Origin: Candidatus Latescibacterota bacterium
Lineage (GTDB): Bacteria; JAAXHH01; JABIQT01
DNA length: 8,317 nt
Reading direction: 5' to 3'
Assembly (NCBI GenBank): GCA_018667995.1
Contig: JABIQT010000643.1
Location: 1 to 8,317, forward strand
Shown piece after piece: positions 6,832 to 8,317 of this stretch; within the stretch, counting starts at the first letter, position 1, and each line of letters opens with the position of its first letter. The position numbers and the translations under genes were made by a program. The notes under the pieces were generated by a model. It worked only from the letters and a program-made list of their open reading frames with translations. It was not told where the DNA came from and did no database searches.

Positions 6832-7980
6832 ATGGAAAAGAGCCGTATTGACATCGTGATGCTGGTCGCCACACTGTTGCTTGTAGGTCTCGGATCAGTG
6901 ATGATATACAGCGCTAGCTTTGTCGTCGCAGAGGAAATGTTCAACGGGGAAAGCAGCTTCTTCCTGAAGCGCCATGTGGTCCGGGTTGCCCTTGGCATCA
7001 GCCTACTCGCCGTGTTTGCACATATCGACTACCGAAAGATAAGGAAGTACTCGCTACCGATACTGGGACTGGGAGTCATTGCCCTTTGTCTGCTGTTTGT
7101 CCCAGGTCTTGGCCTCACAATTCGAGGTGCCACGAGGACCCTTAAGATCGTATTCCTCAACATTCAGCCCGCAGAATATATGAAGATTGCTTTGGTCCTC
7201 TTTCTTGCCAACTGGCTCGACAAGCATCAGGATGTGATTCAGAAGTTCGTGCCAGGTCTTTTGCCCGGACTCATCATTGTAACTGTTCCCTTCATGCTGA
7301 TCGCCTTGCAGCCGGATTACGGAACCGCTATTGCTTTGGGAATTACAGCTGCGACCATGTTATTCATCGGTCGGGCAAAGATGTCCCACCTCCTTGCGGT
7401 GGCGATGACAGCCATTCCCTTTATATCGGTAAAACTCTATCTGTCTGACCACAGCCGCCAGCGTATCGTGACGTACTTTGACCGACTTGCGGGCGAAGGG
7501 CAGGCCGTTGTACAGGGATCAGATTACCAACTGTACCAATCATTGATCAGTCTCGGCACCGGCGGCTTTTTCGGCACTGGACTTGGACAGAGCCGTCAGA
7601 AGTTTCTGTTTCTGCCCGATCCCCATACGGATTTCGTCTTTGCGGTGATCGGTGAGGAAATGGGATTCCTGGGTACCATTGCGGTGCTGGGCCTTTTCAT
7701 TATCCTTGCCTGGCGTGGAATTCGTGTCGCTCAACAGGCCCCCGACGGTTACGGGTTCTTCTTGGCGGCGGGACTTACTACACTGATTTCATTGCATGTC
7801 ATCCTCAACATCGGTGTGGTCACAGGACTGCTACCGACCACCGGGTTACCCCTTCCCTTTGTCAGTTACGGCGGGTCGTGGCTCCTATTCTGTATGATGG
7901 CGGTGGGAATAATGTTGAACATATCAAGAAGTTCCACGCGCCGGCGGAGAATGCAGTATGAAGTCAATGGCAGCTACTGA
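6832..7980 (+). CDS. ftsW: SEDS-family septal peptidoglycan glycosyltransferase FtsW
   Basis: FtsW is the multi-pass membrane enzyme that polymerises lipid II into septal glycan strands together with FtsI. The 382-residue product has many hydrophobic segments (about nine or ten by eye) and the SEDS landmarks. These are MIYSAS after the first helix, IQPAEYMKIALVLFLA, QPDYGTA, LGTGGFFGTGLGQS, and LPDPHTDFVFAVIGEEMGFLG. D267 within HTDF corresponds to the residue held to be catalytic in the family. LPTTGLPLPFVSYGGS is near the end, and the basic tail STRRRR is cytoplasmic. Two conserved spots differ: the usual G-A-x-R-W reads GATRT (99-103), and SYGGSS reads SYGGSW. RodA is the related alternative, but position in the dcw cluster favours FtsW. 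Its 3' end overlaps murC by 23 bases. Confidence 0.94.
   Translation: MEKSRIDIVMLVATLLLVGLGSVMIYSASFVVAEEMFNGESSFFLKRHVVRVALGISLLAVFAHIDYRKIRKYSLPILGLGVIALCLLFVPGLGLTIRGATRTLKIVFLNIQPAEYMKIALVLFLANWLDKHQDVIQKFVPGLLPGLIIVTVPFMLIALQPDYGTAIALGITAATMLFIGRAKMSHLLAVAMTAIPFISVKLYLSDHSRQRIVTYFDRLAGEGQAVVQGSDYQLYQSLISLGTGGFFGTGLGQSRQKFLFLPDPHTDFVFAVIGEEMGFLGTIAVLGLFIILAWRGIRVAQQAPDGYGFFLAAGLTTLISLHVILNIGVVTGLLPTTGLPLPFVSYGGSWLLFCMMAVGIMLNISRSSTRRRRMQYEVNGSY
7946..7957 (+). promoter_or_regulatory. Ribosome binding site of murC inside ftsW
   Basis: GGAG at 7946-7949 lies eight bases before ATG 7958. It selects that ATG over the in-frame ATG at 7967 and makes murC overlap the ftsW end. Confidence 0.65.
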
Positions 7981-8317
7981 CGAGAACATCTTTCGGTTTG
8001 CAGGGGAGTGGCCCGATGTGCGTCGGTTTCATCTGGTTGGTATTGGTGGTATTAGCATGAGTGGTCTGGCGGAGATTCTCCTTAGACTCGGGTTTGAAGT
8101 TTCGGGATCTGACCAACAGAGGTCCGCGCTGACCGACAGACTGGCGTCCCTGGGAGCCACGATTTTTCTTGGCCATGACAGCGGGCAGGTTAACGATTCA
8201 GATGTGGTGGTTTTCTCGGCGGCTGTCGCCCCCGATAACCCGGAATTGGTGCAGGCCAGGGCCAACGGAACGCTGCTTCTGTCCCGGGCAGATTTGCTTG
8301 ATGGCTTTTGCAGGCAG
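7958..8317 (+). CDS. murC: UDP-N-acetylmuramate:L-alanine ligase MurC, N-terminal part (3' end outside the window)
   Basis: MurC adds L-Ala to UDP-MurNAc, the first step of the stem peptide. The frame is open from ATG 7958 to the right edge, giving 120 residues, all within the N-terminal Rossmann-like UDP-binding domain. Visible are HLVGIGGISMSGLAEIL (from H25), LGFEVSGSDQQ, LGATIFLGHDSGQV, and DVVVFSAAVAPDNPEL, a close match to the MurC family pattern. The glycine-rich loop normally reads GIGGxGM; here the last glycine is serine (S33). The ATP loop and later domains lie beyond the window. MurG, which usually precedes murC, is absent from this junction. The chosen start has a good ribosome site within ftsW, and the 23-base overlap suggests coupled translation. 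MurD is excluded by the GHDSGQV and SAAVAPDNPEL segments. Confidence 0.93.
   Translation, partial: MKSMAATDENIFRFAGEWPDVRRFHLVGIGGISMSGLAEILLRLGFEVSGSDQQRSALTDRLASLGATIFLGHDSGQVNDSDVVVFSAAVAPDNPELVQARANGTLLLSRADLLDGFCRQ

Overview
The window is a stretch of a bacterial division and cell wall (dcw) cluster. All genes lie on the plus strand, in the order mraZ (3' end only), rsmH, ftsL, ftsI, murE, murF, ftsW, murC (5' end only). Every gene call rests on family motifs read directly from the translation. I found no RNA genes, mobile elements, CRISPR arrays or signs of recent transfer.

Organism. The MurE carries the meso-diaminopimelate signature DNPR, so the wall is probably DAP-type. The FtsI has a C-terminal PASTA domain, and the MraZ tail reads GNLGHFELWDP. 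Together with a base composition near one half G+C, this would fit a member of the Bacteroidota/FCB-like lineages (for example Rhodothermota, Balneolota, Marinimicrobia or relatives). That is an inference from memory of family features and is not certain.

Layout. Bases 1-212 hold the MraZ C-terminus. Bases 213-328 are the only sizeable non-coding gap and contain two consecutive predicted stem-loops. Bases 329-1294 encode RsmH (16S rRNA methyltransferase), 1316-1735 the divisome protein FtsL, and 1745-3880 the septal transpeptidase FtsI. MurE (3890-5392) and MurF (5389-6822) follow, then the septal glycosyltransferase FtsW (6832-7980), and MurC runs off the right edge from 7958. From rsmH onward all junctions are 21 nt or shorter, or overlap, so the genes are probably co-transcribed and partly translationally coupled.

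How they work together. MurC, MurE and MurF add L-Ala, (probably) meso-DAP and D-Ala-D-Ala to the UDP-MurNAc peptide precursor in the cytoplasm. FtsW polymerises lipid II and FtsI cross-links it at the septum, with FtsL as part of the activating divisome subcomplex. MraZ is the cluster's transcriptional regulator.

The main oddity is what is missing. In the usual order mraY and murD lie between murF and ftsW, and murG lies between ftsW and murC. Here murF is followed by ftsW after 9 nt, and ftsW overlaps murC by 23 nt, so the three genes needed for lipid I/II synthesis and D-Glu addition are absent from their normal places. Smaller oddities are substitutions in otherwise conserved motifs of FtsW, MurC and MurE, and a 10-base translation-initiation element reused at two junctions. 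I see no evidence for a wholly new system here.
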